Made by a program: the position numbers and the translations under genes
Part shown: piece after piece, positions 1-4,864 of the stretch
Layout: every line of letters starts with the position of its first letter
How positions within the stretch are numbered: the first letter of the stretch is position 1
The notes under the pieces: generated by a model
What the model was told of the DNA's origin: nothing
Database searches by the model: none
Seen by the model: only the letters and a program-made list of their open reading frames with translations
Assembly (NCBI GenBank): GCA_003219355.1
Contig: QHOQ01000165.1
Span: 1,721 to 7,297, forward strand
Origin: Verrucomicrobiota bacterium
Lineage (GTDB): Bacteria > Verrucomicrobiota > Verrucomicrobiia > Chthoniobacterales > UBA10450
Length of the DNA: 5,577 nucleotides
Direction of reading: 5' to 3'

Positions 1-566
1 CGCGCAATGATGGGGACGCACATCGCAGCGGTTAAGAGCAGACCAATGATGCTGCGAAAGACGAGCGCCCAACCCACCATCGCGAGTAATGCTCCGAGAT
101 AGCTCGGGTGCCGGACAAAACGGTAAAAGCCGTCGGTTTTCAGGCGGTGGTCCGGTTGCACCGCGACAAAGATGCTGAACCGGTGGCCAAGCTCAAAGAC
201 GGTGGCGACGCGCACGAATCCGCCAATGGTGGTGATGAACAGTCCGAGGTAGCGGACAGCGTCGCCGTCGATCGACCAACGGTTGAGACGATCGAGATGC
301 GGTGGCAGCCACGCGAACGCGATAGCGATGATAATCAACGGAATAAAAATCCAGCGACTGCCTGGATCTTCTTGCCGGCCGATTCCGAGACTGCTGCTTC
401 CGGAAAAGGCGTAGGCGATTGCGCCGGCCAAGGTGAGAATGATGAGACCGACGCGTGCCGGATTGGCAAAGAAAGTTGTCCAATCGCCCCAACCCCAAAT
501 GACCAGAGCAAGGAACGGCAGGGTACCGCCGATTCCAAAAACGAGATTTTTAACGATCTGATTCAA
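1..566 (-). CDS. Isoprenylcysteine carboxyl methyltransferase / phospholipid methyltransferase-like membrane protein (3' end outside window)
   Basis: This is an open frame of 188 codons running off the left edge, so the C-terminus is missing. The product is strongly hydrophobic, with likely membrane spans near residues 8-26, 38-55, 72-88, 105-124 and 155-188. The telling motif is GFYRFVRHPSYLG at 146-158: the RHPxYxG box of the ICMT/PEMT superfamily, integral membrane methyltransferases that use S-adenosylmethionine. The acceptor (lipid, isoprenyl-cysteine or other small molecule) cannot be told from this part. The later acidic SAM-site motif would lie outside the window. An in-frame TAA lies just upstream and there is no early ATG. 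The best start is TTG at 566-564, without a visible Shine-Dalgarno sequence, so the exact N-terminus is uncertain. The gene is divergent from the cupin gene. Family call is firm; the substrate is unknown. Confidence 0.8.
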   Translation of the reverse strand, partial: MNQIVKNLVFGIGGTLPFLALVIWGWGDWTTFFANPARVGLIILTLAGAIAYAFSGSSSLGIGRQEDPGSRWIFIPLIIIAIAFAWLPPHLDRLNRWSIDGDAVRYLGLFITTIGGFVRVATVFELGHRFSIFVAVQPDHRLKTDGFYRFVRHPSYLGALLAMVGWALVFRSIIGLLLTAAMCVPIIA

Positions 567-701
567 AAAGTAAGAGTTAAAAATTAAGAATTAAGAATGA
601 GGATGAATGTAGAAGGATGAACTAAGAATTGGGAAGACGAAACAGACTGAAGTAAGAACGAAGTATGCAAAATGAAGAAAACTTAGTTTTGAAAGCAGGA
701 C
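567..701. other. AT-rich divergent spacer with repeat-like text
   Basis: This 135-bp spacer lies between the divergent methyltransferase and cupin genes, so promoters for both should sit here, but I see no convincing -35/-10 pair. The segment is purine-rich on the plus strand and built of near-repeats of AATTAAGAAT, then GAATGAGGATGAATG and similar text. The part at about 575-599 resembles 2561-2585. A weak GAAAG precedes the cupin ATG. Confidence 0.5.
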
Positions 702-1253
702 ATGACTGCAGAAGAGAGATCATTCTTAGAAAGGCTGGACGCGGTTGTCGGATCAGAGGAAATCCGCGCGCAGATTTATCCGATTGTCGAGCGCGTTCGC
801 ACGCAGCTGGCGCGAAACAAGGCGCAGATGACTTGGGAGCCGATTCCCCTAACGATTTACGGTGGCGCGTTGCCGTCGGGGATTCGCTCCAGCTGGGTTT
901 TCGTCCTGCGCGCAGGCGCGACTACTGGAGCAGAACGCCATCCGAACAGTCATCAACGGATGATGTCGTTCGAAGCGGCCGGAGATATGCAAGTCCGAGC
1001 TGGACCGGCGGACGGCGGCGAGGGCGAGTGGCAGTCCAATTTTTTGGTCAGCGACCCGGACGCGGCACTGGAACGGCGTTGGATTTCGATTCCTCGAAAC
1101 GTCTGGCATCAAGTTGTGGTGCCGAAGGGCCGTGATTGGGTGGTGGTTTCCTTTCACACCGTTCTGCCAGAGGAACTGATCGAGGAGCGACCAGATTCCA
1201 ACGACGCGGGCGGAACGAAGCAGATGCTCTATTTGGGGCCTAAGGAAAATTAG
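702..1253 (+). CDS. Cupin-fold (RmlC-like) protein of unknown substrate
   Basis: The product is 183 residues and soluble, with no signal peptide. Residues 1-45 are a charged helical lead. The central and C-terminal part reads as one cupin barrel. The first motif is GAERHPNSHQRMMSFEAAG (76-94), with H80, H84 and perhaps E91 as metal-ligand candidates. The second is WISIPRNVWHQVVV (127-140) with H136, followed by VVVSFHTV (147-154) with H152. Spacing departs from the textbook cupin box, so this is a divergent cupin. Enzyme, sugar-binding or regulatory roles are all possible. The ATG at 702 starts just upstream of conserved-looking sequence; GAAAG at 691-695 is a weak ribosome site. The gene converges on the thioesterase gene with a 24-bp gap. 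Fold call is reasonable; function is unknown. Confidence 0.82.
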   Translation: MTAEERSFLERLDAVVGSEEIRAQIYPIVERVRTQLARNKAQMTWEPIPLTIYGGALPSGIRSSWVFVLRAGATTGAERHPNSHQRMMSFEAAGDMQVRAGPADGGEGEWQSNFLVSDPDAALERRWISIPRNVWHQVVVPKGRDWVVVSFHTVLPEELIEERPDSNDAGGTKQMLYLGPKEN

Positions 1254-1277
1254 AGAGTTCTAACGTTCCTCTGTAGC

Positions 1278-1676
1278 TCAGGTGGAAAATTGGGCGCGCA
1301 CTTCTGCTGAGACGCGCATCGGCCGGCCAGTTTGAGCATTGATAGGACACCAGAGCGTGCGCGCTTGCGACAAGAGTCGACCATCGCTCTTGCGCCGGAT
1401 TTCGGTGAAGCGTTCGAAGGTGAGCCGAGTGGCTGTGCCCACCCATGTGCGAAGCACAACCTCGTCACCGAGCGTGGCCGGCGCTTTGTACTCGATCTCG
1501 TGGCGCAACGCGATCCAGCCAATTGTATCTTGTGCTTCGCGGCCAGCGATTGCTCGCCAATGTGCGGTTGCGACATCCTGGACCCACCGCAGGTAAACGG
1601 TGTTGTTAACGTGATTTTGCTCGTCGATGTCGGCTGCAACGACCGGGACGATTATTTCAAAAGGCGAGGACGACAT
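1278..1676 (-). CDS. Acyl-CoA thioesterase, 4HBT hotdog family (YbgC/FadM-like)
   Basis: The product is 132 residues, the usual size for a single hotdog domain. The diagnostic segment is ADIDEQNHVNNTVYLRWVQD (15-34): it matches the D-x-x-x-HVNN-x-x-Y signature of YbgC/FadM-type thioesterases, where the Asp is catalytic and the HVNN turn caps the central helix. The middle part (IALRHEIEYKAPATLGDEV, about 55-73) and TRLTFERFTEIRR (83-95) are the following hotdog strands. Such enzymes hydrolyse acyl-CoA or acyl-ACP thioesters in the cytoplasm. The frame is open for another 58 codons upstream, but that part is Arg/Pro-rich and overlaps the end of the next gene. MSSSPFEI at 1676 is therefore the better start, although no Shine-Dalgarno is visible. 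It is last in the minus-strand run, 79 bp after the Cys-rich secreted protein. Acyl chain preference cannot be read from sequence. Confidence 0.88.
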   Translation of the reverse strand: MSSSPFEIIVPVVAADIDEQNHVNNTVYLRWVQDVATAHWRAIAGREAQDTIGWIALRHEIEYKAPATLGDEVVLRTWVGTATRLTFERFTEIRRKSDGRLLSQARTLWCPINAQTGRPMRVSAEVRAQFST

Positions 1677-1755
1677 CAGAAACCGGAGCCCGGCAGCCCA
1701 ACGTCCAACATCGGACGAGGGCAGAGGACAGGCGAAAGCTGTGCCGCGCGACGGA

Positions 1756-2232
1756 TCAGCTCCGGTCGCTACCGGGAGTGGGACTCGCTGCTTTCGTCGG
1801 CGAGGGGGTTGGGGTGGGCGTTGGCGTGGGAGTCGGTGATGGATTAGCAACGGCTGGACCTGTCAATGCTTCCGTGCGTGGTCTTATTTTACCCGGGCTT
1901 GGTGATCCCGGACTAACCCCACTTGGCTTTGGAGCCTCAGTTCGCGGGTGTTTCGGTAGCGGCGGCGGTGGATTTTCGGCAAGCGAGATACCTGCGGATT
2001 TCAGACAGACCTGGTAACCGGAATAGGCCGCCTTCGCGCAGTCATTTATCGACAGGTCAGGATGAGCGTTTATGCAGTTAACATAATCATCGATAAATTT
2101 GCCTATACATTTGTCCTTTGCTTTTTTTTGGGCCGAAGTAAGCGGCGGCTTTGCCCAAACAAACGAGGTCGAGAGAAAGACTGCTGCGATACCGATGAGA
2201 ATCGCTGCAGCAAGAATTCGGAACTTAAACAT
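1756..2232 (-). CDS. Secreted protein with twin CX10C helical core and Pro/Thr-rich tail, function unknown
   Basis: The product is 158 residues. Residues 1-27 form a Sec signal peptide: MFKFR, a hydrophobic core, then a likely cut after VWA. The mature core (about 30-82) has only four cysteines, C42, C53, C65 and C76, spaced C-x10-C-x11-C-x10-C. This suits two antiparallel helices tied by two disulfides. The rest is low complexity: PPPPLP (88-93), two PRTEA copies (96-100 and 118-122), and a PT/PS dipeptide run at 131-146. Such tails often act as spacers in the cell envelope. The start at 2232 is fixed by a strong GGAGGA five bases upstream, one of the few clear ribosome sites in the window. 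The frame continues upstream without signal-like character. I do not recognise a named family; export to the periplasm or cell surface is likely. Confidence 0.82.
   Translation of the reverse strand: MFKFRILAAAILIGIAAVFLSTSFVWAKPPLTSAQKKAKDKCIGKFIDDYVNCINAHPDLSINDCAKAAYSGYQVCLKSAGISLAENPPPPLPKHPRTEAPKPSGVSPGSPSPGKIRPRTEALTGPAVANPSPTPTPTPTPTPSPTKAASPTPGSDRS
1795..1842 (-). repeat. Six-base coding repeat giving a (Pro-Thr/Ser)n run
   Basis: Imperfect six-base units, GT-rich on the plus strand, encode alternating Pro and Thr/Ser in residues 131-146 of the secreted protein. Such a tract is prone to replication slippage. The unit length keeps the reading frame, so copy number could vary without breaking the gene. 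Confidence 0.8.
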
Positions 2233-2237
2233 GGTTG

Positions 2238-2243
2238 TCCTCC
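2238..2243 (-). promoter_or_regulatory. Shine-Dalgarno GGAGGA deciding the start at 2232
   Basis: GGAGGA on the minus strand lies five bases before the ATG at 2232. It is the strongest ribosome-binding match in the window and decides against the longer open frame that begins at 2310. Confidence 0.8.
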
Positions 2244-2274
2244 ATTGTTGGAATGCTAGGCGAGCGCGGTGCTG

Positions 2275-2304
2275 ATCGTGAGTCAGCGAGCATATTCCTG
2301 TCAA
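2275..2304 (-). promoter_or_regulatory. Possible promoter for the Cys-rich secreted protein, with overlapping inverted repeat
   Basis: A perfect TTGACA (2304-2299, minus strand) is followed 18 bases later by CACGAT (2280-2275), only a 3 of 6 match to TATAAT. A transcript would begin about 35 bases before the ATG at 2232, a sensible leader. The -10 overlaps an inverted repeat GCTGA-n7-TCAGC at 2271-2287 that could be an operator. The -35 is good and the -10 poor, so this is tentative. Confidence 0.35.
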
Positions 2305-2331
2305 GGGCAAAGACGCCTGTTCCTTCAGAAC

Positions 2332-2553
2332 TCAGCTCATAATCCGAAAGCGTTTCATTAACTGCTCGCGCATTTCCATCGCGAGCTTCGGGTTCATACG
2401 GCCGAGCATTTTCTCCCGACGATCCGGATCCATTGCCGCTAGTTCGCGCACGATCTTGTCGCGGGTTTTCCATTTCGCATAACGGCTCCAGCCGATGCCG
2501 ATCGCCAGAAGTGCGGAGATTATCCAGACGGTAATGTCGCGTTCGGTGATCAT
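2332..2553 (-). CDS. Small single-span membrane protein, function unknown
   Basis: The product is 73 residues. After a short start (MITERDI), residues 8-23 (VWIISALLAIGIGWSR) form one membrane helix. The rest is a charged, probably helical cytoplasmic tail. The tail has a loose internal repeat: AAMDPDRREKML (39-50) and GRMNPKLAMEMREQL (51-65) both carry an M-[DN]-P turn followed by a charged helix. This faintly recalls the MDP-type helical turns of MgtE/FliG/MotE-like proteins, but it is too short to assign. No Shine-Dalgarno is visible before the ATG; AT-rich repeat text starts eight bases upstream. It lies between two genes for secreted proteins on the same strand (gaps 67 and 99 bp). The coherent membrane-helix-plus-tail design supports a real gene. 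Confidence 0.68.
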   Translation of the reverse strand: MITERDITVWIISALLAIGIGWSRYAKWKTRDKIVRELAAMDPDRREKMLGRMNPKLAMEMREQLMKRFRIMS

Positions 2554-2558
2554 GAGGG

Positions 2559-2585
2559 CAGTTAAGAATTAAAAATTAAGACTTA
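2559..2585. repeat. AT-rich intergenic repeat, copy resembling 575-599
   Basis: Plus-strand text GTTAAGAATTAAAAATTAAG (2561-2580) is built of the same AATTAAGAATTAA units seen at 575-599. Both copies lie within about 10 bases upstream of a minus-strand start codon (2553 and 566) in the same orientation relative to the gene. Confidence 0.6.
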
Positions 2586-2589
2586 GGGA

Positions 2590-2616
2590 CGCGGGAGGAG
2601 AAAAAGGCGGCCCGCG
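2590..2616 (-). terminator. Inverted repeat after the NTF2-like gene, possible terminator
   Basis: CGCGGG (2590-2595) and CCCGCG (2611-2616) form a perfect 6-bp GC-only stem with a 15-base loop, four bases past the stop of the gene at 2621. On the minus strand the T-run lies in the loop, not after the stem, so it is not a classic intrinsic terminator. Confidence 0.25.
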
Positions 2617-2620
2617 AAAT

Positions 2621-3346
2621 TTATTTTGTTTTGCGCCAGACAACGTCTTCGTTGTTTCGGCGGTCAACGAGAACGTCGACCTTTCCGTTGACGTCGTAAC
2701 GGAAGAGGATTCGGCCTTCGACCCCTTTGCGGAAGAAGAGATCGGAAGTTTCGGGGAACAGTTGTTCCTTTTTGTTTAGTTGTTCCTTCTTGCCTTTGCG
2801 TTCGACGAATAAGTTTTCGCCCTCGGCGGTAACCGATCTTGTTTGTCCAGGCGCAAGCTCGTAGATACCGATGAAGTCGCCGAACTTTTTCGGATCGATT
2901 TTTCCTATGGCCGGGTCTTCGTAATAACGGTGTGCCTGGCTGGCGATGACCTGCCAGTTGTCATTTCGTCGCAGCCACGTGTCGGTGATGTGATAACGCG
3001 CTGTCAGATTTTGGCCGAAGATGGTTTCAGTTTCGTTGGCGTCGTAGCTGAGGACGGCGGCGTCGCCGATAATTCGGCTTTGGACATCGCCGATCTTAAT
3101 CGCTCCGGAATATCCGGCTGGCACGGGTGTGATGTCGGCAACCAGTTTCGTTTTGTCCATGGTGCGGCCTTTCTCGTCGGAGAAGATGCAGTCGTCGGCG
3201 AAATATTTTTTCCAAGGGACCTGGTTGCCGGGCACGATGGCGTCGTAAAGCTCCTGGGTGCGACGGACAAGTTCCTCTTGAGTGATCGGGACATCTGCTG
3301 CGTAAGCGAGGGTGGTGGCGAAGATGATGACGAGCAAAAGTTTCAT
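2621..3346 (-). CDS. Secreted two-domain protein: NTF2-like (SnoaL/DUF4440-type) plus DUF3471-like C-terminal domain
   Basis: The product is 241 residues. Residues 1-16 are a clean signal peptide (MKLLLVIIFATTLAYA) cut before ADVP. Residues about 22-145 look like an NTF2-like alpha/beta cone: helix ITQEELVRRTQELYDAI, then YFADDCIFSDEKGR (48-61), and late strands ARYHITDTWLRRNDNWQVIA (116-135), the usual end of DUF4440/SnoaL-like domains. After a linker, residues 155-239 resemble DUF3471: FGDFIGIYELAPGQ (155-168), then LFFRKGVEGRILFRYDVNGK (203-222). It is probably periplasmic and may bind a small ligand; no catalytic set is evident. A six-residue duplication (GKKEQL/NKKEQL, 185-196) sits in a loop. 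The start could also be the ATG at 3358, which adds MINV and keeps the signal peptide. No Shine-Dalgarno is visible for either. Confidence 0.88.
   Translation of the reverse strand: MKLLLVIIFATTLAYAADVPITQEELVRRTQELYDAIVPGNQVPWKKYFADDCIFSDEKGRTMDKTKLVADITPVPAGYSGAIKIGDVQSRIIGDAAVLSYDANETETIFGQNLTARYHITDTWLRRNDNWQVIASQAHRYYEDPAIGKIDPKKFGDFIGIYELAPGQTRSVTAEGENLFVERKGKKEQLNKKEQLFPETSDLFFRKGVEGRILFRYDVNGKVDVLVDRRNNEDVVWRKTK
2759..2794 (-). repeat. 18-bp tandem duplication inside the NTF2-like gene
   Basis: Two adjacent 18-base units encode GKKEQL and NKKEQL (residues 185-196). The DNA copies are close to identical over the TTGTTCCTT core (plus-strand sense). This points to a recent in-frame slippage event in a surface loop. 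Confidence 0.7.
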
Positions 3347-3465
3347 AACGTTAATCATAGGGGGAAATGCCGAGCGGCCTAATCTCAATATCGATCGCAG
3401 AGTGCAGAAGCGCGTCTTTCTCCGAGCGGGTCGGGCGGCGTTACAGGTTTCCTGCGCGAAGTGCG
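3347..3465. other. Spacer without recognisable gene
   Basis: 119 bp lie between the SET gene stop and the start of the NTF2-like gene. I see no coding signature, no T-tailed hairpin and no good promoter. If the two genes are co-transcribed the gap is rather long; a separate promoter is possible but not visible. Confidence 0.5.
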
Positions 3466-3957
3466 CTAGCTGCGTTGCCGCTCACGCGGGCGCGTCCTTT
3501 TTGATTTCAATTCGAGCATTGTGCCGCGGCAGCGTGCGGCGCCACAATGGCATTCAAACTCCTGCATTAATTCTTCGGTGATCGGTTCGTCGATTTCCAA
3601 CGCGTAATCGTAAAAGAGTTCCTGGCCCGGTTCGATATCTCGCATCGCGTAGATGAAGACGCGGCCGTCTTCCTCGATGGCTTCGCAGTTTGGGTCGCAG
3701 CAATGGTTGATCCAGCGCGCATCATTGCCGCCGATCTCCGGATTGATTACTTCGCCGCTTTCGAGGCCGAAATTGAATGTGTGCGGATCGTTTTCGTCGT
3801 TGGGAGCGCTCTCCCAGGAGACGCGTTGCCCGGTGTATTCGATGATCCGGGTGCCTTCGGGGATGAACTGCGTGGCGTAAACGCCGCGACCATGCACGCC
3901 CGACTCGCGAACCTCGATCCGTCCGGCTGGCTTTCGAGTTTTGGTTTTCTTCGGCAT
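3466..3957 (-). CDS. SET-domain protein lysine methyltransferase with post-SET zinc motif
   Basis: The product is 163 residues, essentially a bare SET domain. Landmarks in order: RESGVHGRGVYA (17-28; the GxG SAM-binding turn is GRG 23-25), IPEGTRIIEYTGQ (32-44), INHCCDPNCEA (83-93, the NHSCxPNC box with Cys for Ser), and GQELFYDYAL (111-120) with catalytic-type Y118. The C-terminal CHCGAARC (136-143) is a CXCX4C post-SET motif. With C91 it gives the four cysteines that bind zinc in SUV39-type enzymes. The family transfers methyl groups from SAM to protein lysines. Both ends are basic (PKKTKTRKP at 2-10, KSKRTRPRERQR at 151-162), suggesting a basic or DNA-bound partner (inference). Bacterial relatives include chlamydial NUE, which fits a PVC-group host. 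ATG 3957 has no Shine-Dalgarno. All key residues look intact; the substrate is unknown. Confidence 0.93.
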   Translation of the reverse strand: MPKKTKTRKPAGRIEVRESGVHGRGVYATQFIPEGTRIIEYTGQRVSWESAPNDENDPHTFNFGLESGEVINPEIGGNDARWINHCCDPNCEAIEEDGRVFIYAMRDIEPGQELFYDYALEIDEPITEELMQEFECHCGAARCRGTMLELKSKRTRPRERQRS

Positions 3958-3981
3958 GGCCGTTCAGTAAAGAGCATCTAA

Positions 3982-3998
3982 GATCACAAAATGCGATC
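3982..3998. promoter_or_regulatory. Imperfect palindrome in the divergent SET/TonB-C spacer, candidate operator
   Basis: GATCACAAAATGCGATC is a 17-bp imperfect palindrome: arms GATCACA and TGCGATC differ by one pair about a 3-base centre. It starts 25 bp upstream of the SET start codon, in the region between divergent genes. A second, perfect palindrome TGACGTCA lies at 4043-4050, with a TTGACG that could serve as a -35 but no matching -10. Regulatory meaning is inferred from position only. Confidence 0.3.
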
Positions 3999-4060
3999 CC
4001 GAAACTTCCTTTGGAAAAGTGAAGGCGAAGGCAGCGGTTATTTGACGTCAGTGGGACGAG

Positions 4061-4068
4061 AGGGAGAG
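4061..4068 (+). promoter_or_regulatory. Shine-Dalgarno AGGGAGAG of the TonB-C gene
   Basis: A purine-rich AGGGAGAG lies seven bases before the ATG at 4076 and supports that start, which also gives a complete signal peptide. Confidence 0.7.
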
Positions 4069-4075
4069 TTTCTCG

Positions 4076-4657
4076 ATGATTCTCTGTAGAGGAATCTTCC
4101 TCACTGTTCTGTGCACTAGTGTTGCGCTCGCTGCATGCCCGTTAGCGCGAGCTCAAGATGCCACCTCGGCAACTCTTCAGGACCTTCCAAACAAGCTCGC
4201 GGCAACGCCAACCCCGCACCCGAAAAAGCCAACCCCAGAACCGAGCCTGGAAATTTCAACTGGCGCGCCAAATCCAAAGCCTGCTCCGGCCGCCGAGCAG
4301 ACGCCGACTGCGGAAGAGGCGGCAACACCTGCCCCAGAACCACGAAAGAAAACCGTTGAAAAAAGGCACGCAACTTCCGGTGCCGTTATGGACCTGATGT
4401 CCATGTCTGCTGCAAGAGCTATCGCGGTCAGGGCACCTCTCCCCGAGTATCCCTACCAAGCAAAGCGGGCCCATATCACCGGGAGCGGCGTTTGTGTAAT
4501 GAAAATTGATACTGCGAGCGGCAATGTTACCACCGCGATGATGGCGGAAAGCACCGGGGATGGGATTCTCGACAATGTCACGATCAAAACTTTTCAAAGG
4601 TGGCGCTTCAAACCGGGCACGGTGTCGCAGGTTCGAGTGCCAATCAGCTATGAATGA
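4076..4657 (+). CDS. Exported TonB C-terminal domain protein with proline-rich spacer
   Basis: The product is 193 residues in three parts. Residues 1-26 are an export signal; 43-90 are a Pro/Ala/Thr/Glu-rich spacer (for example TPTPHPKKPTPEP); about 119-193 form a TonB-C domain. The latter shows LPEYPYQAKRAHITGSG (122-138), VMKIDTASGNVTTA (141-154), STGDGILDNVTI (159-170) and FQRWRFKPG (173-181), the classic order of YP, GxV, SxGxxxLD and RWRFKPG boxes. TonB proteins couple inner-membrane energy to outer-membrane receptors. They normally keep an uncleaved N-terminal anchor, whereas here the N-terminus looks cleavable (ARA at 24-26) or lipidated (lipobox LAAC, C21). No ExbB/ExbD or receptor is nearby, so it may be a stand-alone envelope protein using the fold. 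The start is supported by a good ribosome site. It is divergent from the SET gene. Confidence 0.9.
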   Translation: MILCRGIFLTVLCTSVALAACPLARAQDATSATLQDLPNKLAATPTPHPKKPTPEPSLEISTGAPNPKPAPAAEQTPTAEEAATPAPEPRKKTVEKRHATSGAVMDLMSMSAARAIAVRAPLPEYPYQAKRAHITGSGVCVMKIDTASGNVTTAMMAESTGDGILDNVTIKTFQRWRFKPGTVSQVRVPISYE

Positions 4658-4864
4658 TATCATGGCCTTTTCGTTCCAGGGCGGAAGGACAAAATTGGAG
4701 AATCCGGATTTGCCGAAGTGATTTTCTGAGCGATAGTGCGGACAAGCGTCTGCATTTCGGAATTCGGGATTCGGATTTCGGAGAGGGGTAAGAGCAATCA
4801 GGTTCCCAATCCTTCGGAAGTTAAAAACCGTCGTAAGCCGCTGACGCCTCACTCTTATATTATT
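4658..4864 (+). other. Intergenic gap before the omega gene, with GGATTTCGG-type repeat
   Basis: 207 bp lie between the TonB-C and omega genes. It holds a 10-bp palindrome AATCCGGATT (4701-4710) and a repeat tract at 4755-4782 made of units close to GGATTTC (TTCGGAATTCGGGATTCGGA and onward). The omega frame stays open through part of this region from 4736, but the translation has repeat-derived composition and no homology, so I treat it as leader. No clear promoter or T-tailed terminator was seen. Confidence 0.55.
4755..4782. repeat. Short tandem ATTCGG-type repeat
   Basis: Imperfect 6-8 base units (TTCGG, AATTCGGG, ATTCGG, ATTTCGG) are repeated head to tail in the spacer upstream of the omega gene. 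The text is unlike the flanking coding sequence and resembles dispersed low-complexity spacer repeats. Confidence 0.6.

Noticed and set aside
108..587. Plus-strand open frame of 159 residues
   Set aside because: It is antisense to the membrane methyltransferase frame, has highly charged, unstructured composition and no recognisable motif. The minus-strand frame carries the RHPSYLG motif and membrane spans.
665..1135. Plus-strand open frame of 156 residues overlapping the cupin gene
   Set aside because: It is Arg/Ser/Gly-rich shadow sequence. The other frame (702-1253) has the cupin motifs.
1332..1847. Plus-strand open frame of 171 residues across the thioesterase gene
   Set aside because: It is antisense to the HVNN-type thioesterase, with no domain character. 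The high GC of third codon positions in the real gene explains the open antisense.
1778..2017. Plus-strand Gly/Val-rich frame
   Set aside because: It is the antisense reading of the Pro/Thr coding repeat of the secreted protein.
2225..2473. Minus-strand frame of 82 residues
   Set aside because: It is polar, unstructured and out of frame with the 73-residue membrane protein it overlaps. It also overruns the Shine-Dalgarno of the next gene.
2843..3382. Plus-strand open frame of 179 residues
   Set aside because: It is antisense to the NTF2-like gene, which has a clear signal peptide and domain pattern on the minus strand.
3443..3454. CAGG-TTT-CCTG hairpin after the SET gene as a terminator
   Set aside because: A 4-bp stem with no T-run is expected by chance.
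3703..3981. Plus-strand frame of 92 residues
   Set aside because: It is antisense to the SET domain core. The SET motifs settle the strand.
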